Source: Bacillota bacterium (GTDB taxonomy: Bacteria > Bacillota > Clostridia > Oscillospirales > Ruminococcaceae). Taken from it: a DNA stretch of 6,904 bases. This document shows, piece by piece, positions 5,696-6,904 of the stretch. The stretch covers positions 1 to 6,904 of the forward strand of contig JAEWZG010000120.1 in assembly GCA_023395435.1 (NCBI GenBank). The letters run 5' to 3'. How positions within the stretch are numbered: position 1 is the stretch's first letter; every line of letters begins with the position of its first letter. Both the position numbers and the translations under genes were made by a program. The notes beneath the pieces were generated by a model. The model was not told the origin of the DNA and ran no database searches. It saw only the letters and a program-made list of their open reading frames with translations.

Positions 5696-6631
5696 CTAAT
5701 CCCTTAATTCTTTTCCTGTTATTTCAAGGAAAACGTCATTAAGTGTCGGAAGTTCGGAGTATATCTTGCCATAGCTAATTTTGTTATTGTTAATGAAAGT
5801 AATAATATTAGCAAGCTCAGATGCTCCTGCTTTAGTTCTTATAGTAAGAATATTGTTGTCATCAAGGTCGGCACTGACAACATTTTTGTTATCTCTAATC
5901 TGTTCAATCTGTTCTTCTGAAATCTTAAATGCCTCAACAATAATTTTTTCACCTTGTGAAATCATTTCCTTGAGCTCGTCCTTTGTACCAGACGCAATTA
6001 CTCGACCTTTATCAAGAATAGCTATTCTCGTACAGATCTGTTCAACCTCTTCCATATAGTGTGATGTATAAATAATTGTTGCACCGTTGCGGTTAAGCTC
6101 GCATATTCCCTCAAGAATGTTGTTTCTGCTTTGTGGGTCAACAGCAACAGTCGGCTCATCAAGAATGATAAGCTTTGGCTTATGTACAATACCACAGGCA
6201 ATGTTAAGCCTTCTTAAAAGTCCGCCACTGAGCTTTTTAGGTAGGAACTTTCGAAAGTCATCAAGTCCGACGAACTTGATTGCATCCTCAACATATTGCT
6301 TTCTCGTGTTGTTGTCAGAGATATATAATCCGCAGAAATAATCAATATTCTGATATACAGTAAGTTCATCAAAAACTGCAACATTCTGCATAATGATTCC
6401 GATATCTTTCTTTATGTCATATGAGGAGGGCTTCATTTCTTTTCCAAAAACTGATATGCTTCCCTTATCATATTTTAATAGTGAAAGAATACAGTTAATT
6501 GCTGTTGTTTTTCCTGAACCGTTTGGTCCTAAAAGACCAAAAATTTCGCCCTCGTTTACTTCAAAGCTGAGATTATCGAGTGCTGTAAGCGTCTTGTACC
6601 TTTTTACAAGGTTTTCAACTTTAACTACCAT
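5696..6631 (-). CDS. ABC transporter ATP-binding protein, LnrL/DrrA-like
   Basis: This encodes 311 aa, the cytoplasmic ATPase that drives the two permeases encoded downstream. All motifs are intact: Walker A GPNGSGKT (35-42), Q-loop Gln82, signature LSGGLLRR (134-141), Walker B LIILDEP (154-160) with Glu159, D-loop VAVDPQSR (162-169) and switch His191. A C-terminal extension (about 225-311) ending PTLNDVFLEITGKELRD is the DrrA-type regulatory tail of drug exporters. Length and the DEPTVAVDPQSR stretch resemble B. subtilis LnrL. It is the first gene of the operon, and its ATG has AGGAGA 6 bases upstream. Probable regulation is through the promoter and palindrome at 6662-6690. The ATPase call is secure; the drug or lipopeptide substrate is inferred. 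Confidence 0.95.
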   Translation of the reverse strand: MVVKVENLVKRYKTLTALDNLSFEVNEGEIFGLLGPNGSGKTTAINCILSLLKYDKGSISVFGKEMKPSSYDIKKDIGIIMQNVAVFDELTVYQNIDYFCGLYISDNNTRKQYVEDAIKFVGLDDFRKFLPKKLSGGLLRRLNIACGIVHKPKLIILDEPTVAVDPQSRNNILEGICELNRNGATIIYTSHYMEEVEQICTRIAILDKGRVIASGTKDELKEMISQGEKIIVEAFKISEEQIEQIRDNKNVVSADLDDNNILTIRTKAGASELANIITFINNNKISYGKIYSELPTLNDVFLEITGKELRD

Positions 6632-6661
6632 AAAAAATCTCCTGTCATATTTGATGTTTTT

Positions 6662-6690
6662 ATTATATATCTTAATTAAGATTTCTTTAA
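6662..6690 (-). promoter_or_regulatory. Candidate promoter of the ABC exporter operon
   Basis: On the minus strand a perfect TATAAT (6662-6667) has a weak -35 candidate TTAAAG (6685-6690, 3/6) at 17-base spacing. The start would be near 6655, giving a leader of about 24 nt that just contains the AGGAGA ribosome binding site. The poor -35 would fit an activated or regulated promoter, but AT-rich DNA gives many chance -10 boxes. Confidence 0.45.
6669..6682. promoter_or_regulatory. 14-bp perfect palindrome, candidate operator
   Basis: ATCTTAATTAAGAT is perfectly self-complementary and sits in the spacer between the proposed -35 and -10 boxes of the exporter promoter. A dimeric regulator bound here would block or modulate RNA polymerase. 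No regulator gene is visible in the window. Its A/T richness means chance is possible. Confidence 0.4.
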
Positions 6691-6753
6691 GTGTGCTATG
6701 TCATAATTTTATGTGACGAATGTAATATTTTACTTTATTATTTAAAATTTATA

Positions 6754-6762
6754 TGGTAATAT
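6754..6762 (+). promoter_or_regulatory. Weak extended -10 candidate for the right-edge gene
   Basis: TGG followed by TAATAT (6757-6762) fits an extended -10 (TGn plus 4/6), about 30 bases before the start codon at 6793. The -35 position (6734-6739, TTTATT) is poor. Tentative. Confidence 0.25.
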
Positions 6763-6792
6763 AAATAATAATAAGTATATCGGGGGTGAAAT

Positions 6793-6904
6793 ATGAAGAA
6801 TATAGCAACAAAGCTTATAATGTATTTATGTGCTTGTATTATGGCAAGCTCTTTTATATCAATACAAAGCCTGGCAGTATTAATGCTTATCTGCATTGCA
6901 GTTG
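6793..6904 (+). CDS. N-terminus of a membrane protein (partial, runs off the window)
   Basis: The first 37 codons are open from ATG 6793 to the window edge. GGGGGTG (6782-6788) is a good ribosome binding site 4 bases upstream. The visible residues are strongly hydrophobic, with two segments (about 8-22 and 26-37) separated by a short SIQS turn, so this is the start of a polytopic membrane protein or a long hydrophobic leader. It is transcribed divergently from the exporter operon. A membrane sensor histidine kinase of the LnrJ/DesK type would fit both the N-terminus and the neighbouring LnrLMN-like genes, but nothing diagnostic is visible, so the function is left open. Confidence 0.7.
   Translation, partial: MKNIATKLIMYLCACIMASSFISIQSLAVLMLICIAV

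Noticed and set aside
6702..6713. Inverted repeat CATAA-TT-TTATG between the divergent promoters
   Set aside because: The arms are only 5 bp and A/T-rich, and the flanking GTCA/TGAC is out of register by one base. It is weaker than the 14-bp palindrome nearby.
1..6904. CRISPR array, insertion sequence, integrase or attachment-site duplication
   Set aside because: I saw no regularly spaced repeats, no transposase or integrase motifs and no second copy of the tRNA 3' end.

Overview
The window is AT-rich chromosomal DNA from a low-GC Firmicute. I infer a clostridial or gut-type lineage (Lachnospiraceae/Ruminococcaceae-like), from the base composition, strong AGGAGG-type ribosome binding sites, consensus sigma-70/sigma-A promoter elements, U-tailed intrinsic terminators and the protein families present. 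No marker gene fixes the species.

Layout. (1) 1-165: a complete tRNA-Ser(GCU) with encoded CCA, a candidate -10 box just upstream and a strong intrinsic terminator just downstream. (2) 166-3430: an AT-rich gap with a perfect TTGACA-17-TATAAT promoter, then a five-gene plus-strand operon that looks like a type VII secretion (T7SSb)-style toxin cassette. Its genes are a 147-aa coiled-coil protein, a 373-aa protein ending in a papain-like cysteine-protease fold (Cys214, His334, SSWG box), a 266-aa lipoprotein, and two small helical proteins of 93 and 97 aa that share a C-terminal signature. The operon ends at a bidirectional terminator. (3) 3428-6631, minus strand: a three-gene ABC-2 exporter operon (ATPase, permease, permease) with overlapping or near-overlapping genes, organised like the LnrLMN/YfiLMN antimicrobial-resistance exporters. 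(4) 6632-6904: a divergent promoter region with a 14-bp perfect palindrome in the exporter promoter spacer, and the first 37 codons of a membrane protein running off the right edge.

How the parts may work together (inference). The cassette resembles LXG-toxin loci, in which small helical partner proteins escort a toxin to the EssC secretion machinery and an immunity protein protects the producer. Two things are unusual. The toxin-like protein is short and has no obvious full LXG domain, while a separate coiled-coil gene sits immediately upstream and overlaps it. The presumed immunity protein is a lipoprotein, which points to a target outside the cytoplasmic membrane. No secretion machinery (EssC, EsxA, EsaA/EssB) is in the window, so the link to T7SS rests on family resemblance and gene order. 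The ABC exporter operon is a separate, convergent unit. Its divergent neighbour could be a sensor kinase, as in the lnrJK-lnrLMN arrangement, but too little of it is visible to decide.
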